This document shows positions 25,479 to 34,823 of a DNA stretch of 64,000 nucleotides, one piece after another. The DNA comes from Flavobacterium soyae (GTDB taxonomy: Bacteria > Bacteroidota > Bacteroidia > Flavobacteriales > Flavobacteriaceae). Each line of letters starts with the position of its first letter. Within the stretch, counting starts at the first letter, position 1. The notes under the pieces are model-generated. The model was not told the DNA's origin. It did no database searches and saw only the letters and a list, made by a program, of their open reading frames with translations. The stretch is from the NCBI RefSeq assembly GCF_021245985.1, contig NZ_JAJQXA010000013.1:87678-151677 (forward strand), written 5' to 3'. A program made the position numbers and the translations under genes.

Positions 25479-26282
25479 ATGAGTAAAGTCGTTTTAATTA
25501 CCGGAGGATCTTCAGGGATCGGAAAATCAATTGGAGAATTCCTGCATGCAAAAGGTTTTGTTGTTTACGGAACGAGCAGAAATCCTGAGAAAGTGTCGAA
25601 TTCAGTTTTTCCTTTGGTGGCTTTAGATGTTCGAAATGCTGATTCAATTAAAACTGCCGTAAATAAAGTTATTGAAACTTCCGGAAGATTAGATATTGTA
25701 ATTAATAATGCAGGAGTTGGAATTACTGGGCCTTTAGAAGAAATTCCGATAGAAGAAATCAAAAACAATTTTGAAACAAATTTCTTTGGTCCAATCGAGG
25801 TGATGAAAGCTGTTTTGCCGCAAATGCGCAAGCAAAAATCAGGTCTTATTATTAATATAACATCGATTGCGGCTTATATGGGACTGCCTTACAGAAGTGT
25901 TTATTCAGCATCAAAAGGAGCATTAGAATTAATTACCGAAGCTTTAAGAATGGAAGTAAAGCAATTTGGAATTGAAATTACAAACGTTGCCCCAGGCGAT
26001 TTTGCGACAAATATTGCATCTGGACGTTATCATGCACCAGTTTTAAAAGATTCTGCTTATGAAAAGGCCTATGGCAATACGCTTGCAGCAATGAATGAAC
26101 ATGTTGATGCGGGAAGTAATCCGAATGAAATGGCAGAAGCGGTCTTTAAAATCATACAAAAAGACAAACCAAAAGTGCATTACAAAGTTGGTGTATTTAT
26201 GCAAAAATTTTCAATTGTTTTAAAACGCGCACTTCCGGATAAAGTATATGAGAAAATACTTATGAATTATTATAAACTATAA
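25479..26282 (+). CDS. short-chain dehydrogenase/reductase
   Basis: A 267-residue classical SDR: cofactor motif TGGSSGIGKSIG at 8-19, NNAG at about 81-84, active-site Ser in NITSIAAYMG, and Tyr/Lys in YRSVYSASKGALE. The TGTSRNP region after beta-2 (Arg at the NADP position) suggests NADP(H). Substrate unknown; members of this subgroup are variously named oxidoreductases of lipid or sugar alcohols. Cytoplasmic. It follows the SRP RNA and probably starts its own transcript. Confidence 0.9.
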   Translation: MSKVVLITGGSSGIGKSIGEFLHAKGFVVYGTSRNPEKVSNSVFPLVALDVRNADSIKTAVNKVIETSGRLDIVINNAGVGITGPLEEIPIEEIKNNFETNFFGPIEVMKAVLPQMRKQKSGLIINITSIAAYMGLPYRSVYSASKGALELITEALRMEVKQFGIEITNVAPGDFATNIASGRYHAPVLKDSAYEKAYGNTLAAMNEHVDAGSNPNEMAEAVFKIIQKDKPKVHYKVGVFMQKFSIVLKRALPDKVYEKILMNYYKL

Positions 26283-26364
26283 ATAAATGTGAAAAATACA
26301 TTTATTTGTAACATATAATTTCAAAATGGTTTTGATTTTGAAAAGGTTATTAATATTGATTTTG

Positions 26365-26372
26365 TAATTTTG
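26365..26372 (+). promoter_or_regulatory. candidate -7 box of the transaldolase-like gene
   Basis: TAATTTTG fits the -7 consensus; a TTG at 26338-26340 lies 24 nt upstream, a little farther than usual. It would give a leader of about 110 nt. Confidence 0.4.
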
Positions 26373-26487
26373 CAGCTAGATTTGCGTGAGTGACAGAGTT
26401 TTTTATGGAAAAGAAATAAAGATAAAGTACATTCGTCGTGGCGGACACGCTCAAAAAATAAATCAACCAATTTTAATTAAATAGATT

Positions 26488-27144
26488 ATGAAATTTTTTA
26501 TTGACACAGCTAACCTGGCACAAATTAAAGAAGCACAAGCTTTAGGTGTTTTAGATGGAGTAACAACTAATCCGTCATTAATGGCTAAAGAAGGAATTAC
26601 CGGAAAAAATAACATTTTAAAGCATTATGTTGACATTTGCAATCTTGTTGAAGGGGATGTAAGTGCTGAAGTAAATGCTCTTGATTATGACGGAATGATT
26701 AAGGAAGGTGAGGAATTAGCTGAATTACATGACCAAATCGTTGTAAAACTGCCTATGACTAAAGAAGGAGTTATGGCTGCAAAATATTTTTCTGATAAAG
26801 GAATTAAAACTAATGTAACTCTTGTTTTCTCTGTAGGGCAAGCTCTTTTGGCAGCTAAAGCCGGAGCTACTTATGTTTCTCCGTTTGTGGGTCGTTTAGA
26901 TGATATTTCGACTGACGGATTAAACTTAATTCAGGAAATTAGAGAAGTTTACGATAATTACGGTTACGAAACTCAAATTTTAGCAGCTTCTGTACGTCAC
27001 ACAATGCATATTGTAAACTGTGCTAAAATTGGTGCTGATGTTATGACAGGACCACTTTCTGCAATTTACGGATTGTTGAAACACCCTTTAACTGATATTG
27101 GTCTGGCTCAATTCGTAGCTGATTTCGAAAAAGGAAATAAGTAA
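26488..27144 (+). CDS. fsa: fructose-6-phosphate aldolase/transaldolase (TalC/FSA family)
   Basis: A 218-residue class I aldolase of the small transaldolase family. Motifs: MKFFIDTANL start, DGVTTNPSLMAKEG, and the Schiff-base Lys87 in VVKLPMTKEG, then NVTLVFS, AKAGATYVSPFVGRLDD and ILAASVRH. It either transfers dihydroxyacetone units in the pentose phosphate pathway or cleaves fructose-6-P; sequence alone does not separate the two, and Bacteroidota members are usually annotated as either. Own terminator. Confidence 0.9.
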   Translation: MKFFIDTANLAQIKEAQALGVLDGVTTNPSLMAKEGITGKNNILKHYVDICNLVEGDVSAEVNALDYDGMIKEGEELAELHDQIVVKLPMTKEGVMAAKYFSDKGIKTNVTLVFSVGQALLAAKAGATYVSPFVGRLDDISTDGLNLIQEIREVYDNYGYETQILAASVRHTMHIVNCAKIGADVMTGPLSAIYGLLKHPLTDIGLAQFVADFEKGNK

Positions 27145-27171
27145 TCCTTAGATAGTTATAAAATTAAAATT

Positions 27172-27205
27172 GCCTTTTTTCTAACGAGAAAAGGCGATTT
27201 TTTTT
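27172..27205 (+). terminator. intrinsic terminator
   Basis: GCCTTTT/AAAAGGC stem with a short loop, then GA and eight T. Confidence 0.8.
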
Positions 27206-27234
27206 ACTTTTATAGGAAACTTAAATTTTTGATT

Positions 27235-27729
27235 ATGAAAGTAATATTGATAGTTTTATCTTTTTTTGCCGTTATTTCAATAAATGCGCAGACAGCTGAA
27301 ATATTGAAGAGTGTAAATGATGCCGGCGATGTAGCGACATTTGAATTAGATTGTTCTGCAGCATTTCAGTCTTTGGCAAAAGGGCTTCGGTATAATATTA
27401 CGAGGCATGAGTTTAAAGGTCCTGAAATGAAAAATACGTATAGACTGCTTCTTGTTATGGACGGATTTTATTCTAAAACCTTAAATAAAGAAATGACAAT
27501 TTCTGCAGTTTTAAGTGATGGAACCGCTATTGAGGCAAAGAAAATTATCGAAGATGATGGTTTTTTTGATGGAGCCTGTACTTTAAAAATTAAAGACCCG
27601 CAAGCTCTTGCAGCAGAGAATATTGACAAAGTTATTGTTCATGCTGATAAAGATGTTGTTTATCAAATATCAGAACAAAATAGAGCTGTTTTTAAGAAGA
27701 ACCTGAATAATGTTATTAATGCTAAATAG
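27235..27729 (+). CDS. exported protein of unknown function
   Basis: A 164-residue protein with a signal peptide (MKVILIVLSFFAVISINAQ). The mature part (TAEILKSVNDAGDVATFELDCSAAFQSLAKG...) has no motif I recognise and a single cysteine pair (LDC and GAC). I use the ATG at 27235 rather than the TTG at 27229. Single gene after the aldolase terminator; a bidirectional terminator follows. Probably periplasmic. Confidence 0.7.
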   Translation: MKVILIVLSFFAVISINAQTAEILKSVNDAGDVATFELDCSAAFQSLAKGLRYNITRHEFKGPEMKNTYRLLLVMDGFYSKTLNKEMTISAVLSDGTAIEAKKIIEDDGFFDGACTLKIKDPQALAAENIDKVIVHADKDVVYQISEQNRAVFKKNLNNVINAK

Positions 27730-27780
27730 AGGCACAAAGGTTCAGAGATGCAAAGGTTCATAGGTTTTCTTTTTGTAAAT

Positions 27781-27825
27781 AAAAAAATCCAAATTCCTAT
27801 TATAAAATTGGAATTTGGATTTTTT
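27781..27825. terminator. strong bidirectional terminator
   Basis: AAATCCAAATTCC/GGAATTTGGATTT stem flanked by an A-run on the left and a T-run on the right, between the convergent exported protein and the MFS gene. Confidence 0.9.
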
Positions 27826-27845
27826 ATATTGGTATTTCTAAAATT

Positions 27846-29600
27846 TTAGTGACCGCCGCCTTCGCTTTCAACGTGGCTGATTCCTTGTCTTTTTAATATT
27901 TTAGGGCAGTAGAAACCATAGAATCCTAAATACGCAAAACCAAGAAGTGGTACTATATAAGAGAAATGTGTCCATGTAATTCCAAAAATCCCTTCAGGTT
28001 TGGTAAGGTCAAGATCGCAAATACTTCCCTGAATCAAAGGAATAACTCCCCCTCCAAGAATCATCATAATTAAGAAAGAAGATGCTTTTCCTGTATTTTT
28101 AGCTAAACCAGCAATTGCTAAATCAAAGATAGAAGGCCACATGATAGATAAGAATAATCCACCGGAAATAAAGAAGAATTTAGCAATTTCAGGATTTGGA
28201 TAAGCTAATCCGGCAACCATCATTAATAATCCTGATATTCCGAAAAGCATTAAAGTTTTTCCGGCATTTTTACCTCCCACAAAACTTACTGCTATAAATA
28301 ATAAAATCCAGATTGGGTAAATATAGAATGAAGAAACATCATGAGCTGCAAAAATATTAGCCCCAATAATTACTCCAAATGCAAGAGCTGGAACTATAAA
28401 TTTTAATGCAGTATTTACTAAGTTTGAAGTATTAAAAACGTTAACTCCTCCATTCCAGCGTCCAATCATTAAACTTCCCCAATAAAGGGCGATGAATGGG
28501 GCAATAGAGTCTTCTAAAATGCTTCCGAATTCACTTGTTTTTAATAAAGCAGGCAGATTACTAATAATGGTAACCTCAGTTCCAACATAAATGAAGATTC
28601 CTAACATTCCTAAGTATAATTGAGGATAATCTAAAATGTTGAATTTTTCATGTGCTACTTTAATTTCTTCTTCGTCTTCTTTTACCGGATCTTCAATTTT
28701 TGAGAAGTACATAAAAATTGCAACCACAATAAATGCAAATCCTAAGATTGTAAAAGGAAATTTTACTAATTGTAATTTAGATTTAACAACTTCAAGAGGT
28801 AATTGAATTTTTGCTACATCTTTTTCAATCGTTTCATATTGTTTAACAAAAGGCTTTACTGAAACTGATGGGTTGTTTAAGTTTTTTGAAATTTCAGCCA
28901 ACTGTAAATCAATTTGGCCAACTTGCTTAGTTAATGATGAAGATGCTGCTTGTGTGATTTCTTTTGAATCTATATTGTCATTGGAAATTTCTTTTATGTT
29001 TTCAGCTATTTCATTTCTTAATTTAGTGAAATCATTTTGTATAATTTCTATTGATTTAAGATCTTTTTTCTTTCCTTCGTCTTTTCCCATTCCAAATAAT
29101 GCGATCCCTAATAAGATAGCACCAATTGTTGTTCCAAAAGAATTTACTCCTCCTGCTAAAGTTAAACGGTGAGCACCGGTTGAAGGATTTCCCATTTTAA
29201 TTGCCAATGGATTGGCTACGATTTGTTGAATTGAAAACCCTAATCCTACGATAAATAGTGCGGTTAAAAAGAAAGGAAAACTTCCAAATGAGGCTGCTGG
29301 GATAAACAAAAATGACCCGACAGCAGAAAGAATTAATCCTGCAGATAATGTTTTTTTGTATCCAAATTTTTGTAATACGTCTCTTTTTAAAGAAACTAAA
29401 AAGAAGATTATCGAACCTACAAAATACGCAGCATAAAATGCCCAGGCAACTAACTGTGATTGTACTTGAGATAAAGTAAATACTTTTTTGAATACTGGAA
29501 TCAGGATATCATTGGCAGAACCAACAAAACCCCAAAAGAAGAAGACGATTATCAATGAGATAAACTGTCCCCATTTGGTTTGAACATTTTCTGAACTCAT
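27846..29600 (-). CDS. sugar MFS transporter (FucP/NagP type) with a large insertion
   Basis: A 584-residue inner-membrane transporter. The FHS-family signature is clear (GLGFSIQQIVANPLAIKMG, HRLTLAGGVNSFGTTIG), and placement beside the two-component system and SusCD suggests GlcNAc or small chito-oligosaccharides as substrate (NagP-like). Family members are usually about 400-440 residues. Here residues about 171-280 form a charged helical insertion between helices 5 and 6, which by FucP topology faces the periplasm. A second cytoplasmic-type linker (KIEDPVKEDEEEIKV) precedes the C-terminal half. Only the transport direction and family are firm. Confidence 0.88.
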   Translation of the reverse strand: MSSENVQTKWGQFISLIIVFFFWGFVGSANDILIPVFKKVFTLSQVQSQLVAWAFYAAYFVGSIIFFLVSLKRDVLQKFGYKKTLSAGLILSAVGSFLFIPAASFGSFPFFLTALFIVGLGFSIQQIVANPLAIKMGNPSTGAHRLTLAGGVNSFGTTIGAILLGIALFGMGKDEGKKKDLKSIEIIQNDFTKLRNEIAENIKEISNDNIDSKEITQAASSSLTKQVGQIDLQLAEISKNLNNPSVSVKPFVKQYETIEKDVAKIQLPLEVVKSKLQLVKFPFTILGFAFIVVAIFMYFSKIEDPVKEDEEEIKVAHEKFNILDYPQLYLGMLGIFIYVGTEVTIISNLPALLKTSEFGSILEDSIAPFIALYWGSLMIGRWNGGVNVFNTSNLVNTALKFIVPALAFGVIIGANIFAAHDVSSFYIYPIWILLFIAVSFVGGKNAGKTLMLFGISGLLMMVAGLAYPNPEIAKFFFISGGLFLSIMWPSIFDLAIAGLAKNTGKASSFLIMMILGGGVIPLIQGSICDLDLTKPEGIFGITWTHFSYIVPLLGFAYLGFYGFYCPKILKRQGISHVESEGGGH

Positions 29601-29769
29601 AATTGTAATAAGGTTAATTTTTTAATAAAATTGTTTTTTGAAGACCGTAAATATATTTGTTAAGTATATCAAAAAAAAATTATTGATCGAAAATAATGTT
29701 AAATTTAAACGAACAACCTTATTTATTCAACAATGTGTTAATTTATATAGAGTTAGAAATGTTAAAATT

Positions 29770-30471
29770 TTATTCGAGAATTTTGTTTTTTACATCTTTA
29801 CTATAATTTCTGCCTATTGGAATTGTGTAAGACTGAATTTGAATACGGTTTCCTTCAATAGATTTGACCTTATTCAGCGCAATAACGTAGGATTTATGGA
29901 TGCGCAAAAAACGATCTCCCGGCAACTCTTCAGATAATGAAGTCAAAGATTTGTGCGTAATATAGGTTTTATCAGGTGTTACAACCTTTATATATTCTTT
30001 CATTCCTTCGATAAAAAGAATTTCTTCAATATTAATTTTCATCATTTTTTTATCAACCTTAATAAAAATATGCGAATCGCCTTTGGCTGCATCAATTTTA
30101 ATATTGTTTTTTAAATTGAATTCGGTTGTAATTTTATTGATACATTTAATAAATCTCGGAAGCGGAATAGGTTTTACTAAATAATCCAGAACATCAAGAT
30201 CGTAACTTTCGGCAGCAAATTCTCTAAAAGCGGTTGTGATGATAACTTTGGTTTTGTTTTCGATTAAGCTTATCAGCTCAAAGCCAGTCATCATTGGCAT
30301 ATTAATGTCTAAAAAAACGGCATCTACAGAAGTACTGTTTATGAAATCCAGAGCCTCTAAAGAATTATTGAATGTACCGATAACTTCAAAATCTGTAAAA
30401 TTGTTAAAGTAATTTTGCAGCACTTTGATTGCTAAAGGTTCATCATCAATCAATACACATTTAATTTTCAT
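29770..30471 (-). CDS. LytTR-family response regulator
   Basis: A 233-residue regulator: receiver domain with phospho-acceptor Asp55 (VFLDINMPMM), Asp9-Asp10, and Lys in VKPIPLPRF; C-terminal LytTR DNA-binding domain (IFIKVDKKMMKINIEEILFIEGMKEYIKV... FLRIHKSYVIAL). It overlaps the sensor gene by 11 bp, so they form one operon. Position between the transporter and the divergent SusC gene makes it the likely chitin/GlcNAc-responsive activator of this locus. Confidence 0.93.
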   Translation of the reverse strand: MKIKCVLIDDEPLAIKVLQNYFNNFTDFEVIGTFNNSLEALDFINSTSVDAVFLDINMPMMTGFELISLIENKTKVIITTAFREFAAESYDLDVLDYLVKPIPLPRFIKCINKITTEFNLKNNIKIDAAKGDSHIFIKVDKKMMKINIEEILFIEGMKEYIKVVTPDKTYITHKSLTSLSEELPGDRFLRIHKSYVIALNKVKSIEGNRIQIQSYTIPIGRNYSKDVKNKILE

Positions 30472-31513
30472 TATGAATAGGTATTTGCAAACGAATTATA
30501 TAGTAATTCAGTTTTATTTTATCTTTTAAACTGAAATTATTCTTGTAAATTAATTTTAGTCTCTTCTTTGTGTTAGATAAGCCAATGCCGCCTTTAGGGT
30601 TAACATTTTGTGAAATTACAAAATTATTTAAGATTTCAAAGTCTAACATTTTATTGTCAATAACTTTACAATTGATTTTAATTTTAAAGTTATTATTATT
30701 TACTCCGCCGTGTTTAAAAGCATTTTCGACCAGCGAAATAAATATTAATGGCGGCACAACAATGTCTTCAATGTTTGATTCTAAATTAATCGTAACTTCT
30801 ACATTTTCAAAACGGAGCTTTTCAATTTCAATGTAATTCTGGATATAATCTATCTCTTTTATCAGCGGTACAAACTTGGTTCCCTTTACATCATACAGCA
30901 CATATTCCATCAAATTGGAAAGCTTGATAATTACATCTGGAACTTTATCTGAAGATTCTAAAGATAAGGCGTAAAGATTATTTAAAGTATTAAAAAAGAA
31001 ATGCGGCTGAATTTGATTTTCAAGATATTTCAGTTTGATTTTAAACTGATTTTCTCTCAGCGATCTGTTTCTTTCCCTTTCGCGAAGCCAGGTTAAGGTT
31101 AGGTATACTGATGATGCCATTGCCAAAACATACAATTCGCCAATACAGACTGCTACGATATGATTGATTTCAAAAGGATGATATTCTCTGTTGGCTTCCG
31201 GCCAGATATTTTCGGATATAATATAATAGGTAAGGGCAGTTTTTAGTAAATAAATTCCAAATAGGCTAACAATAAGTGCAAGAGTATAGGTAATATACTT
31301 TTGTTTAAGGACGTATTTTGGTACTAAAACGAAAAGATTGAAATACACCAAAGGTATATGAAGGGAAAACTCAATCAAGTTCGATTTAAATGAATACGGA
31401 TAATCGTTGAAGTAAGCTCCCCATCGTAAAAAGTTGAGAGTGAAATAAGAACCCCAAAACCAAATGTGATTTTTAAGTTTTATGTCAAATTTTAATTTTT
31501 GAATTTCGTTCAA
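30461..31513 (-). CDS. LytS-type sensor histidine kinase
   Basis: A 350-residue membrane kinase with about four helices in residues 17-145 and no large periplasmic domain, followed by a His_kinase domain with phospho-acceptor His171 in ENQIQPHFFFNTLNNLYAL and an HATPase region (ENAFKHGG, GGIGLSNTKKRL). Partner of the overlapping LytTR regulator. Lacking an extracytoplasmic sensor domain, it may sense a membrane or transporter state; the MFS protein with a periplasmic insertion is a candidate partner (inference). Confidence 0.92.
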   Translation of the reverse strand: MNEIQKLKFDIKLKNHIWFWGSYFTLNFLRWGAYFNDYPYSFKSNLIEFSLHIPLVYFNLFVLVPKYVLKQKYITYTLALIVSLFGIYLLKTALTYYIISENIWPEANREYHPFEINHIVAVCIGELYVLAMASSVYLTLTWLRERERNRSLRENQFKIKLKYLENQIQPHFFFNTLNNLYALSLESSDKVPDVIIKLSNLMEYVLYDVKGTKFVPLIKEIDYIQNYIEIEKLRFENVEVTINLESNIEDIVVPPLIFISLVENAFKHGGVNNNNFKIKINCKVIDNKMLDFEILNNFVISQNVNPKGGIGLSNTKKRLKLIYKNNFSLKDKIKLNYYIIRLQIPIHNEN

Positions 31514-31645
31514 CTTTTTTTAACGTTTTGTTATTATTTGTAAAGCTTTGTAATTACTGTGCAACTTTACACAATTACTGGTTAAATCGCAATTTTTTTG
31601 AATAAAATTTTATTAAAAAAAGCTTATTGTAATTTTTTTTCACCT

Positions 31646-31657
31646 GAAAACGTTTTC
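31646..31657. promoter_or_regulatory. perfect palindrome GAAAACGTTTTC upstream of susC
   Basis: A 12-bp perfect palindrome centred on CG, 124 bp before the SusC start and 133 bp from the divergent sensor start. The shape is that of LacI-family operators, but no LacI gene is in the window. A looser inverted pair ACACA...TGTGT follows at about 31663-31685. Confidence 0.4.
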
Positions 31658-31780
31658 GAAAAACACATTATTGATTGATTTGTGTCGTTTGTTTAAAATT
31701 TACTGCAGTTCGTATAAATTATTTTTTTTAACAATACCTTAAGAATAATTTTACCTCATAACTAACAAAATAAATAAAAC

Positions 31781-34700
31781 ATGAAAAAAATTTTCTTAAT
31801 CTTTATGATTGTTTTTACGGCGCAGGTTTCGCTTGCACAAGTAAAAAATGTTAAAGGTGTGATTACAGATTCTGATGGGATGCCGTTACCGGGTGCATCT
31901 GTTGCTGTACAAGGAGGTCAAAAAGGTGCTACTACCGATTTTGACGGATTGTACTCAATTGAGGTTCAAAAAGGACAAACATTAGTTTTTAGCTATGTTG
32001 GCCTAGAAACACAAAATATAGTTGTAGGCGATGCTGCTACAATTAATGTTAAAATGCAAGTTGCGGCATCAAATGCACTTAACGAGGTTGTAGTAACATC
32101 ATTAGGTATCAAAAAAACAAGAAAATCTTTAACTTATGCTGCTCAGGAACTTAAAGGGGAAGAGTTAACAAGAGTAAGAGATGTAAACGTTATTAATACA
32201 ATTGCTGGTAAAATTGCTGGTGTTGCCGTTACTAAAAGTTCAAGTGGAACAGGTGGGTCTACAAAAGTAGTAATTAGAGGTAACTCTTCAGTTTCTAATA
32301 ACCAGCCTTTGTATGTTATAGATGGTATACCATTGTATAATGGTACTTCAGGACAGCCAAATGACAGTTTTGGTAGTACAGCTACTGGTAACCGTGATGG
32401 TGGTGATGTTGTATCACTTATCAATCCTGATGATTACGAAGGTATGACAGTTTTAAAAGGTGCAGCTGCTTCTGTATTATATGGTAGTCAGGGAGCAAAT
32501 GGAGTTATCCTATTGTCTTCTAAAAAAGCTAAAGCTGGTAAACCATTACTTACTGTTTCATCTGTAACTACATTTGAAACTGCTGCTTACTTACCAAAAT
32601 TCCAAAGCGATTATATTGCTGCAACCGGAGCTGATGAAAGCTGGGGAGCAAAACAAAAAACAAAAGATCACGTAAAAGATTTCTTCGAAACAGGAAATAC
32701 TCAAATTACGTCAGTTGGTTATTCTACTGCTGCTGAAAACTCTTCTACAGCATTTACTTACTCTAATACTTCAGGTCAGGGTGTTATGCCGGGAAACAGT
32801 ATTAAGAAAAACAACTTTGGTATTCGCCAGACAGCTAAATTTTTTGATGATAAACTTCTTTTTGCCGTAAATGCAAATTATACTACTCAAACTATCATCA
32901 ACAAACCTGTTAATGGTTTTTATTTCAACCCGCTTACAGGAGTTTATTTAATGCCAAGAGGAAATGACTTCAATTATTATAAAAATAATTTCGAAGTTTT
33001 TGATCCTAACAGAAATTTAATGGCTCAAAACTGGATGACTAATAGAGATATTATGCAAAATCCATATTGGGGAATCAACAGAAATAAATCTGAAGATAAT
33101 AACAACTTTTTCAACGGAGCATTATCTTTAACTTATAAAGCTAATAATTGGTTAAGTATTGCAGCAAGATATAGCTACAATAGAGTTGAAAGTTCTTTTG
33201 ATAAAAAAATCTACGCTACTACACAAGGAACAATTTCTCACATAAATGGTAGATACTATGTTGAAGACGCATTAAGTACGCAGCGTTATGCAGATTTAAT
33301 TGCCACGATCAATACAAAAATTGGAGAAAACTTCAGCTTTAATGCAAACATTGGTACAAGTGTTAATAATACTTTAGGAAATCAAAAAACGATTCTTGAC
33401 TCAGGAATTGGCGGAGGTTTAAAATATGCTAACTGGTTTACATTACAAAACTTCAACAACAATTCTGGAAACTACCAGACAATTGATTCTCAAAAAGAAG
33501 TTCAGTCAGTATTTGCAGCTACAACATTTGGTTATAAAGATATGTTGTTCTTAGATCTTGCTGCCAGAAATGACTGGTCATCAACTTTAGTTAATACAAA
33601 AGATGCAGGATATTTCTATCCATCTGTGGGGGTAACAGCTATTCTTAGCGAAATGGTTACTATGCCGGAATTCATTAACTATGGTAAAGTTCGTGCAACA
33701 TACGCAGAGGTAGGAAATGATATTTATCCTTTTGTAACAGTTCCAACTTACTATTACACTCCTGGAGTTACGGATCCAAAACCAAAAGTTGCTCCAAAAG
33801 AAGGAACTTCATTAAAACCTGAATTAAAATCAGAGTATGAGCTTGGTACTGAGTGGAGATTTTTCAACAGCAGATTTAACATTGAATTATCATACTACAA
33901 CTCAGAAACGAAAAACCAATACTTACAAGTTGTTGCTCCAAAAGGAAACGCTTTAGGAGTTGATTTTTACGGAATTAATGCAGGAAGTATCGAAAATAAA
34001 GGTTTTGAGGCAGTGGTTACTGCAGGAATTTTCAGAGGAGAAAAATTCTCTTGGGATTCAAGCGTAAACTTCTCACAAAACAAAAATAAAGTAAAAGAAA
34101 TTCCAACTGAACTAGGAGGAAGAGTAAACTTAACAGAAGCAGGTGTAAACAGTTACAGATATGCTTTAATCGAAGGAAGACCATTTGGGGTTATCGAAGG
34201 TATAAACATCAAAAAAGATGCTCAGGGAAGAATGTTGTTGAATGATGATGGAACTATTCAAAAAACTGAATTCGAAGAAGTAGGAAATTCAAATCCTGAT
34301 TTCATGTTAGGTTTTTCAAATTCATTTAAAGTTGGTTCATTCTTCGCAAATGTATTAATCGATGGTCGTTTTGGTGGTGAGGTAATGAGTTTAACAGAAG
34401 CTCAAAACGATTCATTTGGTGTATCTAGAGCAACTGGAGATGCCAGGAATGCAGGCGGCGTAAAAGTAAATGCAGTTAGAGCAAGTGATGGAACTCCGGT
34501 TTCTACAATGGATTCTCAATTATATTATACTCAAGTTGGTGGTAGAGCAGGAATTACTGGAGAGTATGTATATGATGCTACAAATGTTAGTGTCAGAGAA
34601 GTTTCTATCGGATATAATTTCAATCCTAAAAAATTACCATTTATTCAAACGGCTAGTGTTTCATTAATAGCAAGAAACCTATTCTTTATTTATAAAGATG

Positions 34701-34813
34701 CTCCGTTTGATCCAAACATTGCATTAAGTACAGGCGAAGGATTACAAGGTGTTGATATTTACGGATTACCATCTACAAGAAGTATCGGTCTTAATTTAAA
34801 TGTAACTTTCTAA
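31781..34813 (+). CDS. SusC-like TonB-dependent outer-membrane transporter
   Basis: A 1010-residue outer-membrane importer. Order: signal peptide (ends at SLAQ), N-terminal carboxypeptidase-regulatory-like domain (VKGVITDSDGMPLPGASV...), STN-less plug domain with NEVVVTSLG and YVIDGIP... VLKGAAASVLYGSQGANGVILL, then a large barrel ending LNLNVTF with terminal Phe. It works with the SusD-like lipoprotein 10 bp downstream to take up oligosaccharides, here most likely chito-oligosaccharides, using TonB energy. Confidence 0.95.
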   Translation: MKKIFLIFMIVFTAQVSLAQVKNVKGVITDSDGMPLPGASVAVQGGQKGATTDFDGLYSIEVQKGQTLVFSYVGLETQNIVVGDAATINVKMQVAASNALNEVVVTSLGIKKTRKSLTYAAQELKGEELTRVRDVNVINTIAGKIAGVAVTKSSSGTGGSTKVVIRGNSSVSNNQPLYVIDGIPLYNGTSGQPNDSFGSTATGNRDGGDVVSLINPDDYEGMTVLKGAAASVLYGSQGANGVILLSSKKAKAGKPLLTVSSVTTFETAAYLPKFQSDYIAATGADESWGAKQKTKDHVKDFFETGNTQITSVGYSTAAENSSTAFTYSNTSGQGVMPGNSIKKNNFGIRQTAKFFDDKLLFAVNANYTTQTIINKPVNGFYFNPLTGVYLMPRGNDFNYYKNNFEVFDPNRNLMAQNWMTNRDIMQNPYWGINRNKSEDNNNFFNGALSLTYKANNWLSIAARYSYNRVESSFDKKIYATTQGTISHINGRYYVEDALSTQRYADLIATINTKIGENFSFNANIGTSVNNTLGNQKTILDSGIGGGLKYANWFTLQNFNNNSGNYQTIDSQKEVQSVFAATTFGYKDMLFLDLAARNDWSSTLVNTKDAGYFYPSVGVTAILSEMVTMPEFINYGKVRATYAEVGNDIYPFVTVPTYYYTPGVTDPKPKVAPKEGTSLKPELKSEYELGTEWRFFNSRFNIELSYYNSETKNQYLQVVAPKGNALGVDFYGINAGSIENKGFEAVVTAGIFRGEKFSWDSSVNFSQNKNKVKEIPTELGGRVNLTEAGVNSYRYALIEGRPFGVIEGINIKKDAQGRMLLNDDGTIQKTEFEEVGNSNPDFMLGFSNSFKVGSFFANVLIDGRFGGEVMSLTEAQNDSFGVSRATGDARNAGGVKVNAVRASDGTPVSTMDSQLYYTQVGGRAGITGEYVYDATNVSVREVSIGYNFNPKKLPFIQTASVSLIARNLFFIYKDAPFDPNIALSTGEGLQGVDIYGLPSTRSIGLNLNVTF

Positions 34814-34823
34814 TACTAAAAAC

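Noticed and set aside
29638..29937. Plus-strand 99-residue frame at the end of the LytTR regulator gene.
   Set aside because: It is antisense to a well-supported regulator and has no recognisable features.
31646..31657. Treating the GAAAACGTTTTC palindrome as a proven LacI-family operator.
   Set aside because: No LacI-family gene is in the window and palindromes of this composition can occur by chance in AT-rich DNA; kept only as a candidate.
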